A DNA stretch of 64,000 nt from Enterobacterales bacterium CwR94. Its GTDB lineage: Bacteria > Pseudomonadota > Gammaproteobacteria > Enterobacterales > Enterobacteriaceae. Position numbers and translations under genes: made by a program. The stretch spans positions 1-64,000 of the forward strand of contig KZ478073.1 of NCBI GenBank assembly GCA_002837195.1, read 5' to 3'. Under the pieces are notes generated by a model. The model worked only from the letters and a program-made list of their open reading frames with translations, did no database searches and was not told the origin of the DNA. Below, one piece after another: positions 28,285 to 37,964 of the stretch (position 1 is the first letter of the stretch; every line of letters begins with the position of its first letter).

Positions 28285-31200
28285 ATGAACCTTGATGTTT
28301 TCCGAGGGCGATTAATACATCGCCTGACGGCATGGCTGACGATTGTCGTTCAGCTTTTTACCCTGCTGGTGGGCAGTTTTTCGTCGGCCCTGCATGCTAA
28401 AAATACGCCGGTAGGTGCAGTCAACACTGGCCCTGCCACGCAAATGGAATGGCAGTCGCGACTGGATGCGGAACGCGTTGGTTATTCGTCAGACGCTGGC
28501 ATGACCGCCGCAGGCATGCAGGCCGGTTCGGTGTTGACCGCTGTGCAGAATGGTCAGGCGGCAGACGTGGCGAAAGGCATGGCGACTTCCCGTGCCACCG
28601 CTGAAGTTCAGCAGTGGCTGGGCCAGTACGGCACCGCGCGCGCGCGTATCGATGCCGACAGCAATCTGTCACTGAAAAACTCTGAGCTTCAGTTACTCGT
28701 ACCGCTGTATGAACATGCGGATGGGCTGCTGTTTACGCAAAATGGTATGCATCGCACGGACGGACGCGCGCAGTTCAACAGCGGATTGGGCTATCGCTAT
28801 TTCAGCGATCACTGGATGGCGGGCGGTAACGTCTTTCTCGATCATGATCAATCACGTGGCCACACGCGCGTAGGGATGGGCATTGAGTATGGTCGGGATT
28901 TTTTGAAGTTTGGGGCGAACAGCTACTACGGTCTGAGCGGATGGAAAAACTCGCCGGATCTGGTGGACTATGAGGAGCGCCCTGCCAGCGGATGGGATCT
29001 GCGTGCACAGGGCTGGCTGCCTGCGCTGCCGCAACTTGGTGGCAAGCTGATCTATGAGCAGTATTATGGCGACGAAGTCGGACTGACCGGTGCCAATAAT
29101 AGACAGCGCGACCCACGCTCGCTGAGCGTGGGGGCGAGCTACACCCCAATTCCTTTAGTGACTCTGGCCGCCGATCGGCGCCTGAGTGGCGGTGATGGTG
29201 AGACGCGCCTTGCGCTTGAGTTCAACTACCGTCCGGGTGTGCCGTGGCGTCAGCAGGTTGATGCAGATGCGGTGGGCAGCCTGCGTTCTCTCCGTGCTGG
29301 GCGCTACGATCTGGTGGATCGTAATAACAACATTGTGCTTGAGTATCGTAAACAGGAGCTGGTATCCCTGCAAACCGCGTCACTGGTGACGGGCTACGAG
29401 GGAGAAAAGAAATCCCTGGGCGTGACGGTGACCGCCACTCACGGTGTGGCACAGGTGGAATGGCAGGCCGCCGAGTTGTTGGCTGCCGGTGGCCAGATCC
29501 TGCGTGACGGGCAAGCGGCCTGGAGTGTCACCATGCCGGCATGGCAGAGCACGGCGACCGCGAACAATACTTACACCTTGTCAGGGGTTGCCGTGGATAA
29601 CAAAGGCAACCGTTCAGCGCGCAGTGAAACCCAGGTGACGGTCCTCAAACCGGTGATCAGTGCGGATCGCAGTACCTTTGCACCTGCACGTGCTACCTAT
29701 CCCGCGGATAAAACATCGGTGCAAATCCTGACCCTGAAGCTGTTTGATGCGCAAGGTCGGATGGTAGATATGCCTGTGGAGCAGGTAGCGTACAGTGCCG
29801 TTAAGGTTCAGAGCGCCATCATCTCGGAATGGGTAAAAAAAGAGGCTGGCTGGTATGAAATCCACGTTAAGGCCGGTGAACACAGCGAAACCGTGACGAT
29901 TACACCGGAAATTCAGGGCCTTAAACTGGCGTCATCCTCGATTACTTTTACTGCCATGACCGCAGATGAAGCGCGCTCTGCGATCGCGACCGACGCCGTC
30001 AATTACGCGTCTGGTGACACCATTAACGTCAGTGTGACGTTGCAAGATGCACAGGGGAAACCGGTGACCGGTGCGGCGGGTCAGCTCACCGCGGCGATTG
30101 TACAAAATGCTACGCTGCGGGGGAGCTGGACAGATAACCGTGACGGTACCTATGCCGCTACCTTTGTTGCCCAGGCAATGGGGACGGGTCTGCTTGCATC
30201 GCTGCAATTACCTGACTGGTCAGGTGCCGTGCAGTCTTCAGCCTATACCATCTCGGCAGGTGCCGCGGCACAAGGGCGTTCCACGCTGGCTACGGATGCG
30301 CGGAGCTATGTACCCGGCGACACCATCGGCGTCACGGTGATGCTGCAGGATACGGCAGGCAACCCGGTGACCGGCGCGTTAGCCCAACTGGCGGCGGTGT
30401 CCGTGCAGAATGCCTCGCTGGCAGGAAGTTGGACCGATAACGGTGACGGCACCTACGCCGCAACCTATCAAGCGCAGCAGGTCGGAACGGGCCTGACGGC
30501 ATCATTGCGTTTAAGCGGCTGGGCAAGTGCAGTGCACTCTGCGGCGTATGCCATTACGGCAGGCGCACCGGTCGTTGCAAACTCCTCAATCACCACCGAT
30601 GCCGTGAGTTACGCCTCTGGTGATCGCATCGCGGTGAGCGTCACGTTGCACGATACGCTGAGCAACCCGGTAGCAGGGGCGGCAGCGCAACTGTCTGCGG
30701 TGACCGTACAGAATGGCACATTGGCGGGAAGCTGGACGGACAACGGCGACGGGACTTATCAGGCGTTCTATACCGCGCAAGCCACAGGCACGGGCCTGAC
30801 GGCTTCACTGCAACTCAGCAATTGGACGAGCGCCATCGCTTCAACGGCCTACGCCATCACTGCGGGTGCGGCGGCCGAGGGGAATTCGACGCTGACGACC
30901 GATGCGCTGAGCTATGCTTCCGGCGATACGATCCAGATTAACATCACGTTGCAGGATGCGGCAGGCAACCCGGTAACCGGCGCGTCGGCACAACTCGCGA
31001 CGGTCACGGTGCAAAATGCGGTGCTGGCGGGAAGCTGGGCCGATAACGGTAACGGCACTTATGCGGCGACCTACACCGCGCAGGCGGCAGGCACAGGCCT
31101 GAAAGCCTCTCTGCGCCTCGGCGGTTGGTCAGGGGCGATAAGTTCGGCGGCCTATGCCATCACGGCGGGAAGCGCAGTAGAAGGGCGTTCTACGCTTACC

Positions 31201-34200
31201 ACCGACGCCACGACCTATCTGGCGGGTGACAACATCACTGTCAGTGTGACGTTGCAGGATAACGCGGGCAATCCGGTCACCGGTGCGGCGGCACAACTTT
31301 CAGCGGTAAGTGTCCAAAACGCGACGCTGACCGGAAGCTGGACAGATAATCGTGACGGTACCTATGCTGCGACTTTTACTGCGCAGAACGTCGGTACGGG
31401 ACTGACAGCATCGCTACAACTTAGCGGCTGGTCAGGCGCGATACGTTCAGCGGTCTACGCCATTACCGCGAGCGCGGCGACGGAAGGCAACTCTACGATT
31501 GCGACCGATGCTGCTACCTATACGGCGGGCAACCCGATCAGCGTGAATGTGACGTTGCAGGATACGGCAGGCAACCCGGTCACAGGTGCGGCAGGACAAC
31601 TGGCTGCGGTCATCGTGCCCAACGCAATCCTGGCGGGAAGCTGGACGGATAACAACGACGGCACCTATGCGGCGATGTTCACTGCACAGGCAACAGGCAC
31701 GGGCCTGATGGCGTCACTGCACCTGAACCACTGGAGCGGAACCATCCGTTCGAGTGCCTATGCCATTACCACGGGCGCAGCGGCAGAAGGGCGATCGACA
31801 ATAACCACTGATGCGGTGAGTTACATGTCAGGGGATACCCTCAACGTCAGTGTCATCTTGCAAGACAGTGCAGGTAACCCGGTGACAGGTGCTACAGCAT
31901 CGCTCGCCGCCGTGTCAGTGCAGAACGCGATGTTGGCAGGCAGTTGGACAGAAAGCGGTAACGGTATCTATGCCGCAACCTACACCGCGCAAGGTGTCGG
32001 CATCGGTTTGACGGCCTCACTGCGTCTTGGCAACTGGTCGGGCGCGATAAACTCGGCGGCCTATACCATTACCGCGGGTGCGGCAGCAGAAGGCCGCTCC
32101 ACGATTGCGACCGATACGGTGAGCTACGCGTCAGGTGATGCGATTACCATCAGCGTGACGTTACAGGATACGCAGGGCAATCCGGTGGCGGGGGCAGCAA
32201 CACAGCTGTCGGCCGTTTCGGTGCAAAATGCGGTGCTGGCGGGAAGCTGGACCGATAACGGTAACGGCACCTATGCAGCGAGCTATACCGCGCAAGGTGT
32301 TGGCACAGGGCTGACGGCGTCACTGCAACTGGCTGGCTGGTCGGCGGCGATTCGTTCATCAACCTATGCTATTACGGCCGGTGCGGCAGCAGAGGGGAAT
32401 TCCACGATTGCCACCAATGCCAGCACTTACACTGCGGGTGACAGCATCAGTGTCAGCGTGATGTTACAGGACCGTGCAGGTAACCCGATCAGCGGTTTGG
32501 CCTCACAACTTTCTGCTGTGGCGGTGCAAAACGCAGCCCTGGCGGGCAGTTGGACAGATCATAGTGATGGAACTTACTCGGCGGCCTTTACGGCGCAGAC
32601 AGCAGGCGCGGGTCTGACCGCTTCGCTGCAGTTAGGTGGCTGGTCAGGCGCTATCAACTCGTCGGCCTACGCGATTACCGCCGGGGCACCAGCAGAAGGG
32701 CGCTCCACAATGAGCACTGATGCGGTGAGCTATGCGTCTGGCGATGCCATCAACGTTAGCGTGATATTACAGGATGAGCAGGGCAATCCGGTGACGGGTG
32801 CAGCAACACAATTATCCGCCGCCGCTGTGCAAAACGCGGTGCTGGCCGGAAGCTGGACGGACAACGGCGATGGAACTTACGTTGCTGCCTATACGGCACA
32901 AGCGCTGGGCAATGGCTTGACGGCCTCGCTGCAGTTAGCGGGCTGGTCAGGGGCCATTCGTTCGTCCGCCTATGCCATTATGGCAGGTGCGGCAGCGGAA
33001 GCGAATTCCACACTGGCCACCGATGCCAGCGCCTACACGGCGGGCGATACTATCAGCGTCAGTGTGACACTGCAGGATGCAGCGGGTAATGACGTTATCG
33101 GCGCAACATCGCAGCTTACGGCAGTCGTGGTGCAGAATGCGGCTCTGAACGGAAGCTGGATGGATAACGGAGACGGCACCTATGCCGCTACCTACACTGC
33201 GCAAGGTGCGGGTGCGGGTCTGCAAGCCTCTTTACAGCTCAGTGGCTGGACGGGGGCCGTGCATTCATTGGCGTATACGATTGTGGCAGGCGCTCCGGCA
33301 CCGCTGAGTTCAAGCATTGTGACGGATGCGGCAACCTATATTGCGGGCGGTGACATTAATGTGACCGTTAGCCTGGCAGACCGTATGAATAACCCACTGG
33401 TGGGCATGGCGGCGTCGATTATTATGCCGAGTGCTGGCCCACTGATAGCGCGTTCACCTTTTGTGGATAATGGCGACGGTACTTATCACGCAGTCTATGC
33501 TCGAACAGATACGCATCATGCAACATTTCTTTCTTTCACTCTTGCAGAATGGAATTCGGCTTCTGTGAAGTCGAATACCTTTAGTCTGACTGCTGGCCCG
33601 GCGAGTATGACGAATTCAACGTTAGGTGTTCCCATATTTACTTCATACCCTGAAACAGGTGAAACCATAACGTTGGGGATCTTATTGAAAGATGAATACA
33701 ACAACCTCGTTACAGGCGCGAATACAGAAATACTGAGTGGGGTGACTAATCCTGTTGGGCTCACACTGGTTACAGATTGGAGTGAGGTGTCAGGAGGTGT
33801 CTATCGCGCAACATTCGTGACTGAGACGCCTGTTACGGGCCTGACACTCTCTGTACGTATGCCGCATTGGAGCAGCAATCTGGTCAGTGCAAAGTTCAAT
33901 GTCATATCGGCAAGGCCAGTTCAAGCCAATTCATCGGTAAGCATTGATAACACCAGCTATACCGTTGGACAGTCGATCACAGTGACCATTAACTTAAGAG
34001 ATGTGCGTAATAAACCTGTCCTCGGTCGGCAGTCATCCTACAATCAGTCAGGAGGCCCAGCGAAGGACAGTGTAACAGCGAGAGGGGCACAGAGTAATCT
34101 GGACTTTGTTGATAATGGTGATGGTAGTTACACAGGCACGATGACAGCCTCATCTACCACGACTAACTCAAGTGTAGTGGTCAAAATGTTGGAGGGGGCT

Positions 34201-34242
34201 GGAGGGGAAGTTTTTTCAGAACGCTTTGACGTCACTCCCTAA
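28285..34242 (+). CDS. Intimin/invasin-like inverse autotransporter adhesin with Ig-like repeat stalk
   Basis: A 1985-aa surface protein. A long signal region (1-38, RLTAWLTIVVQLFTLLVG core) ends in ALHA. The outer-membrane beta-barrel of the inverse autotransporter family (about 125-320) contains LGYRYFSDHWMAGGNVFLDHD and GANSYYGLSGW. The linker GSLRSLRAGRYDLVDRNNNIVLEYRK (about 331-356) is the family hallmark that passes the chain outward. There is no LysM domain. After a first Ig-like region (about 360-560) come 11 repeats of exactly 101 aa (565-1675), then three diverged Ig-like domains (102, 105 and 103 aa) to the C-terminus. No C-type-lectin tip with the usual terminal cysteines is seen. 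The repeats resemble Big_1 bacterial Ig domains. Likely role: adhesion to host or neighbour cells. Confidence 0.9.
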   Translation: MNLDVFRGRLIHRLTAWLTIVVQLFTLLVGSFSSALHAKNTPVGAVNTGPATQMEWQSRLDAERVGYSSDAGMTAAGMQAGSVLTAVQNGQAADVAKGMATSRATAEVQQWLGQYGTARARIDADSNLSLKNSELQLLVPLYEHADGLLFTQNGMHRTDGRAQFNSGLGYRYFSDHWMAGGNVFLDHDQSRGHTRVGMGIEYGRDFLKFGANSYYGLSGWKNSPDLVDYEERPASGWDLRAQGWLPALPQLGGKLIYEQYYGDEVGLTGANNRQRDPRSLSVGASYTPIPLVTLAADRRLSGGDGETRLALEFNYRPGVPWRQQVDADAVGSLRSLRAGRYDLVDRNNNIVLEYRKQELVSLQTASLVTGYEGEKKSLGVTVTATHGVAQVEWQAAELLAAGGQILRDGQAAWSVTMPAWQSTATANNTYTLSGVAVDNKGNRSARSETQVTVLKPVISADRSTFAPARATYPADKTSVQILTLKLFDAQGRMVDMPVEQVAYSAVKVQSAIISEWVKKEAGWYEIHVKAGEHSETVTITPEIQGLKLASSSITFTAMTADEARSAIATDAVNYASGDTINVSVTLQDAQGKPVTGAAGQLTAAIVQNATLRGSWTDNRDGTYAATFVAQAMGTGLLASLQLPDWSGAVQSSAYTISAGAAAQGRSTLATDARSYVPGDTIGVTVMLQDTAGNPVTGALAQLAAVSVQNASLAGSWTDNGDGTYAATYQAQQVGTGLTASLRLSGWASAVHSAAYAITAGAPVVANSSITTDAVSYASGDRIAVSVTLHDTLSNPVAGAAAQLSAVTVQNGTLAGSWTDNGDGTYQAFYTAQATGTGLTASLQLSNWTSAIASTAYAITAGAAAEGNSTLTTDALSYASGDTIQINITLQDAAGNPVTGASAQLATVTVQNAVLAGSWADNGNGTYAATYTAQAAGTGLKASLRLGGWSGAISSAAYAITAGSAVEGRSTLTTDATTYLAGDNITVSVTLQDNAGNPVTGAAAQLSAVSVQNATLTGSWTDNRDGTYAATFTAQNVGTGLTASLQLSGWSGAIRSAVYAITASAATEGNSTIATDAATYTAGNPISVNVTLQDTAGNPVTGAAGQLAAVIVPNAILAGSWTDNNDGTYAAMFTAQATGTGLMASLHLNHWSGTIRSSAYAITTGAAAEGRSTITTDAVSYMSGDTLNVSVILQDSAGNPVTGATASLAAVSVQNAMLAGSWTESGNGIYAATYTAQGVGIGLTASLRLGNWSGAINSAAYTITAGAAAEGRSTIATDTVSYASGDAITISVTLQDTQGNPVAGAATQLSAVSVQNAVLAGSWTDNGNGTYAASYTAQGVGTGLTASLQLAGWSAAIRSSTYAITAGAAAEGNSTIATNASTYTAGDSISVSVMLQDRAGNPISGLASQLSAVAVQNAALAGSWTDHSDGTYSAAFTAQTAGAGLTASLQLGGWSGAINSSAYAITAGAPAEGRSTMSTDAVSYASGDAINVSVILQDEQGNPVTGAATQLSAAAVQNAVLAGSWTDNGDGTYVAAYTAQALGNGLTASLQLAGWSGAIRSSAYAIMAGAAAEANSTLATDASAYTAGDTISVSVTLQDAAGNDVIGATSQLTAVVVQNAALNGSWMDNGDGTYAATYTAQGAGAGLQASLQLSGWTGAVHSLAYTIVAGAPAPLSSSIVTDAATYIAGGDINVTVSLADRMNNPLVGMAASIIMPSAGPLIARSPFVDNGDGTYHAVYARTDTHHATFLSFTLAEWNSASVKSNTFSLTAGPASMTNSTLGVPIFTSYPETGETITLGILLKDEYNNLVTGANTEILSGVTNPVGLTLVTDWSEVSGGVYRATFVTETPVTGLTLSVRMPHWSSNLVSAKFNVISARPVQANSSVSIDNTSYTVGQSITVTINLRDVRNKPVLGRQSSYNQSGGPAKDSVTARGAQSNLDFVDNGDGSYTGTMTASSTTTNSSVVVKMLEGAGGEVFSERFDVTP
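29977..33309 (+). repeat. Eleven in-frame tandem 303-bp repeats in the adhesin gene
   Basis: Each unit encodes 101 aa beginning at S-(T/S)-x-x-T-(D/N) and containing LQD..GNPVTGA, VQNA.LAGSWTDNGDGTYAA, GTGLTASLQL and SGAI.S.AYAITAG. Unit starts fall exactly every 303 bases from 29977 (checked at 30280 and at the end of unit 11, 33309). Units differ by scattered substitutions but never in length. The next three domains (33310, 33616 and 33931) keep the pattern only loosely. Confidence 0.92.
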
Positions 34243-34265
34243 ATAACCCGCGCGATCCCTAAACG

Positions 34266-34292
34266 AAACCCTGCCCCGGCAGGGTTTTTTTT
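34266..34292 (+). terminator. Adhesin gene terminator
   Basis: AAACCCTGC (34266-34274) pairs with GCAGGGTTT (34279-34287) around a CCCG loop, followed by further T to 34292. It lies 24 bases after the adhesin stop. Confidence 0.92.
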
Positions 34293-34408
34293 ATCTTTCC
34301 CTCTTCCACTCCACCGTCTTTCTCTCACTGGCGTTAGCGTGATGTAAGCACGCGCCTGTGCCTGCGCGATCAACGCATCATGTTAAGCAATTGTCGGTTT
34401 TGTGATCC

Positions 34409-34446
34409 AGATTGTAGTACAAACTAAATTGTTCGTACTACAATCT
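34409..34446 (+). promoter_or_regulatory. DgoR-type operator (paired inverted sites)
   Basis: AGATTGTAGTAC (34409-34420) and its exact reverse complement GTACTACAATCT (34435-34446) are separated by 14 bases. The left copy includes a complete 11-bp palindrome TTGTAGTACAA (34412-34422), typical of FadR-type GntR regulators. It lies 95 bases before dgoR, so autoregulation of the whole dgo cluster by DgoR is likely. Confidence 0.8.
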
Positions 34447-34540
34447 GCGCTTATTGCACCTCCCTTGAGCGTAGCACACGCCGGAAAGGCATTTGGCAAG
34501 GTAAAGTAAGGCAACACCGCAACCTGACGCAGGACAGCGC

Positions 34541-35239
34541 ATGACCAGAGAGCCCGTGACCAAGACCGACCGCATTGTGTTAACCCTCGGGGAAGAGATT
34601 GTTTCCGGCCAGTGGGTGCCGGGAGCGGCATTGCCTTCTGAGGCTGAGTTGTGTGAGCGCTTTAGCACCTCACGCAACATTATTCGCGAAGTGTTTCGCG
34701 ATCTGCTGGCGAAACGGCTAATTGAAATTAAGCGCTATCGCGGTGCCTTTGTCACCGCACGCCATCAGTGGAACTACCTGGATACCGACGTGCTCAGTTG
34801 GGCACTCGCCAGCGATCACGATCCGCGCCTGATTGTGGCGATGGGCGAAGTGCGTAACCTGGTGGAGCCGCAAATTGCACGCTGGGCCGCTGAACGTGCC
34901 ACTTCCAGCGATCTAGCGCAGATAGAAATGGCCTACAACGATATGGTTAAGCATCACCAGGAGCGTGATGCCTTTAATGGAGCGGATATCCGCTATCACG
35001 AAGCGGTATTAGCGGCCGTGCACAACCCGGTGTTGCAGCAACTCAGTATTGCCATTAGCTCGCTGCAACGTGCGGTGTTTGATCGCACCTTTATGGCGGA
35101 TTCCGGCAACATGCCGCGCACGTTACAAGAACATAAAGCCCTGTTTGACGCCATCCGCCATCAGGATGCGGAGACCGCCGAACAGGCTGCGCTGACGATG
35201 ATCGCCAGCTCCACTCGAAGAATGAAGGATGTCATGTGA
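34541..35239 (+). CDS. dgoR: D-galactonate-responsive GntR-family repressor DgoR
   Basis: A transcriptional repressor of the D-galactonate operon released by galactonate. The 232 aa (229 in E. coli) have the N-terminal winged helix (IVSGQWVPGAALPSEAELCERFSTSRNIIREVFRDL, about 24-60) and a C-terminal all-helical FCD ligand domain with the metal-binding histidines in DIRYHEAVLAAVHNP. Its stop overlaps the dgoK start (GTGA). A matching operator lies upstream at 34409-34446. Confidence 0.95.
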   Translation: MTREPVTKTDRIVLTLGEEIVSGQWVPGAALPSEAELCERFSTSRNIIREVFRDLLAKRLIEIKRYRGAFVTARHQWNYLDTDVLSWALASDHDPRLIVAMGEVRNLVEPQIARWAAERATSSDLAQIEMAYNDMVKHHQERDAFNGADIRYHEAVLAAVHNPVLQQLSIAISSLQRAVFDRTFMADSGNMPRTLQEHKALFDAIRHQDAETAEQAALTMIASSTRRMKDVM

Positions 35240-36117
35240 GTCATTACATTGCGATTGACTGGGGTTCCACCAACCTGCGTGCCTGGCACATCCGTGACGG
35301 CAAGTGCGTTGATGAGCGGCGCTCTGAGCGGGGCGTGACCCGTTGGTCTGGCACCTCGCCGGAAGCGGTGTTTAACGATATCACCGCCCATTGGTTGGCG
35401 GATGAAGCGGTGCCCGTCGTGATGGCTGGCATGATCGGCAGTAATGCAGGCTGGGTGGAAGCCGCCTATCTGCCGTGTCCGGTGGCACTCGACCAACTGG
35501 GTAGCCGATTAATGCCGGTGAAAGAGAATGTTTGGATCGTACCGGGCTTGTCGGTCAATCGCCCCGATAACCACAATGTGATGCGCGGTGAAGAGACGCA
35601 GTTGCGCGGTGCCGTGGCGCTGGGCGCGACCTCACTCTGTGTGATGCCGGGCACTCACGCCAAATGGGTGCAATTGGACGGGCAAACGGTCGCCGATTTT
35701 CGCACCGTGATGACCGGCGAACTGCATCATCTGCTGTTGAAACAGTCGCTGGTGGGCGCAGGGTTACCTGAGCAACAGGCGGATGCGCAGGCCTTCCGTG
35801 ACGGCGTGGAAATCGGTAGTCAGGATGTCAGCATCCTGTCGCGCCTGTTTGAAGTGCGCGCCAGCCATGTGCTGGGGGCGCGTGCGAAAAGCAGCATCAG
35901 CGATTTTCTGTCCGGTCTGTTAATTGGTCATGAAGTTGCGTTAATGCAGCGCACGCTGGAGGCCCGTCGCGAAGCGGTGACGGTCATCGGCGGTAGCCAA
36001 CTGGCAGAACGTTATATCAATGCCCTGCACCATGTAGGGATGCAAGCCACTTTCCTGGAAGGCGACAGCGCTTTTCAGCATGGGATCAGGAGTATTGCCG
36101 ATGAGCTGGCCAACTAA
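35236..36117 (+). CDS. dgoK: 2-dehydro-3-deoxygalactonokinase
   Basis: DgoK phosphorylates 2-keto-3-deoxy-D-galactonate using ATP, the second step of galactonate catabolism. The 293-aa protein carries the family motifs AIDWGSTNLRAW (residues 5-16), NVMRGEETQLRGA, VMPGTHAKWVQ and FRTVMTGELHHLLL. The GTG start overlaps the dgoR stop. The gene runs past the start of dgoA (36101), so the two overlap by 17 bases. Confidence 0.95.
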   Translation: MSHYIAIDWGSTNLRAWHIRDGKCVDERRSERGVTRWSGTSPEAVFNDITAHWLADEAVPVVMAGMIGSNAGWVEAAYLPCPVALDQLGSRLMPVKENVWIVPGLSVNRPDNHNVMRGEETQLRGAVALGATSLCVMPGTHAKWVQLDGQTVADFRTVMTGELHHLLLKQSLVGAGLPEQQADAQAFRDGVEIGSQDVSILSRLFEVRASHVLGARAKSSISDFLSGLLIGHEVALMQRTLEARREAVTVIGGSQLAERYINALHHVGMQATFLEGDSAFQHGIRSIADELAN

Positions 36118-36718
36118 ATTGCCACTAATTGCCATTCTGCGCGGCATTCAGCCACATGAAGTGCACGACCATATTCATGCGCTGCTGGAAGCCGGTTTTG
36201 ATGCGGTAGAAATCCCGCTCAATTCACCGCAGTGGGAAATCAGTATTGCCGATGCGGTAAAAACCTTTGGCGATCGCGCGTTGATCGGCGCGGGCACGGT
36301 GTTACAGCCTGCGCAGGTCGATACGCTGGCAACGCTGAACAGCAAACTGGTGGTGACGCCGAATACCGATGCCGCCGTGATCCGCCGTGCCGTTGAGCAA
36401 GGCATGATTGTGGCTGCGGGCTGTGCCACCGCGACCGAAGCCTTCACGGCCTTGCAGGCTGGCGCGCAGGCGCTGAAAATTTTCCCCTCTGCGGCCTTTG
36501 GCCCGGCCTATATCAAAGCATTGAAAGCCGTGCTGCCTGCAGAGGTTCCGGTCTTCGCCGTGGGCGGTGTCACGCCTGATAATCTGGCCGACTACCTTGC
36601 TGCGGGCTGCGTGGGTGCAGGTTTAGGCAGTGATTTGTATCGCGCCGGACAGCCGCTGTCGCGCACCGTCGAGAAGGCCGCCGCATTTGTTCAATCCTGG
36701 AAGGAAGCTGTACGATGA
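36101..36718 (+). CDS. dgoA: 2-dehydro-3-deoxy-6-phosphogalactonate aldolase
   Basis: DgoA cleaves 2-keto-3-deoxy-6-phosphogalactonate to pyruvate and glyceraldehyde-3-phosphate. It is a class I aldolase of the KDPG family, 205 aa as in E. coli. AILRGI holds the catalytic glutamate region, GAGTVL and [12 protein letters not shown] follow, and the Schiff-base lysine is in [11 protein letters not shown]. The ATG at 36101 is chosen because AGGAG (36088-36092) is eight bases upstream and [16 protein letters not shown] aligns with E. coli. Its stop overlaps dgoD (ATGA). Confidence 0.95.
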   Translation: MSWPTKLPLIAILRGIQPHEVHDHIHALLEAGFDAVEIPLNSPQWEISIADAVKTFGDRALIGAGTVLQPAQVDTLATLNSKLVVTPNTDAAVIRRAVEQGMIVAAGCATATEAFTALQAGAQALKIFPSAAFGPAYIKALKAVLPAEVPVFAVGGVTPDNLADYLAAGCVGAGLGSDLYRAGQPLSRTVEKAAAFVQSWKEAVR

Positions 36719-37863
36719 AAGTCACCAAACTGACAACCTACCGCCTGCCACCGCGCTGGATGTTCGTCAAAATTGAAACTGACGAAGGCATCATTGGCTG
36801 GGGTGAGCCGGTTATTGAAGGGCGCGCACGCAGCGTCGAAGCGGCTGTGCATGAGCTGTCTGAATATGTGATTGGACAAGATCCCGCGCGCATCAACGAC
36901 ATTTGGCAGACCCTGTATCGCGGCGGTTTTTACCGTGGTGGTGCCGTGTTTATGAGTGCGATTGCCGGAATCGATCAGGCGCTGTGGGATATTAAAGGTA
37001 AGGCGCTGGGTGTGCCGGTGTACCAACTGCTGGGTGGCCTGGTGCGCGATCGCATTAAAGCCTACAGCTGGGTGGGCGGTGATCGTCCGGCCGATGTGGT
37101 GGCAGGGATTAAAAAGCTGCGCGAAATCGGTTTCGATACCTTCAAGCTGAATGGCTGTGAAGATATGGGCATTATCGACAGCTCGCGTAAAATCGATCAG
37201 GCCGTGAATACCGTGGCGCAAATCCGCGAAGCCTTTGGCAACGAAATTGAATTTGGTCTCGATTTCCACGGGCGCGTACATGCACCCATGGCAAAAGTGT
37301 TGATCAAAGAGCTGGAGCAGTACCGTCCGCTGTTTATCGAAGAGCCAGTGCTGGCGGAGCAAGCGGAATACTATCCGCGTATCGCCGCGGCCACGCATAT
37401 CCCGATTGCTGCCGGTGAGCGCATGTTCTCACGCTTTGAGTTCAAACGCGTGCTGGAAGCGGGTGGCGTGTCCATTCTGCAACCGGATCTGTCGCACGCT
37501 GGCGGGATCACCGAATGCCATAAAATTGCTTCGATGGCGGAAGCCTATGATGTGGCTCTGGCACCGCACTGCCCATTGGGGCCGTTGGCGTTGGCAGCTT
37601 GCTTGCACGTCGATTACGTTTCGCACAATGCGGTGTTCCAGGAACAGAGCATGGGCATTCACTACAATCAGGGCGCTGAACTGCTGGATTACGTGGTGAA
37701 CAAAGAAGACTTTAGCATGACGGACGGCCATTTCTATCCATTAAGCAAGCCGGGCCTGGGCGTGGAAATCAATGAAGAGCTGGTGATTGAGCGCAGCAAA
37801 AATGCACCGGACTGGCGTAATCCAATTTGGCGTCATGGAGATGGTTCTATCGCTGAATGGTAA
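36715..37863 (+). CDS. dgoD: D-galactonate dehydratase
   Basis: An enolase-superfamily enzyme that dehydrates D-galactonate to 2-keto-3-deoxygalactonate, the first step of the pathway. The 382 aa equal the E. coli length. [10 protein letters not shown] carries the metal-ligand Asp and catalytic His (Asp183 and His185 in E. coli), FIEEPV and [10 protein letters not shown] carry the other metal ligands, and [16 protein letters not shown] carries the second catalytic His. All key residues are present. It overlaps dgoA by ATGA. Confidence 0.96.
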   Translation: MKVTKLTTYRLPPRWMFVKIETDEGIIGWGEPVIEGRARSVEAAVHELSEYVIGQDPARINDIWQTLYRGGFYRGGAVFMSAIAGIDQALWDIKGKALGVPVYQLLGGLVRDRIKAYSWVGGDRPADVVAGIKKLREIGFDTFKLNGCEDMGIIDSSRKIDQAVNTVAQIREAFGNEIEFGLDFHGRVHAPMAKVLIKELEQYRPLFIEEPVLAEQAEYYPRIAAATHIPIAAGERMFSRFEFKRVLEAGGVSILQPDLSHAGGITECHKIASMAEAYDVALAPHCPLGPLALAACLHVDYVSHNAVFQEQSMGIHYNQGAELLDYVVNKEDFSMTDGHFYPLSKPGLGVEINEELVIERSKNAPDWRNPIWRHGDGSIAEW

Positions 37864-37964
37864 TACCCATCACGGGGCTAAAATAAAATAATAAAAACCT
37901 CATGTGTTTTATTTGAAAAATAAAATGCGGCTTCACTACGCTGTAATGACGTGAGGAATTAACA

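Noticed and set aside
29977-33309. Regularly spaced repeats as a possible CRISPR array
   Set aside because: The units are 303 bp, translate in one continuous frame and encode Ig-like domains; there are no short repeats separated by unique spacers and no cas genes.
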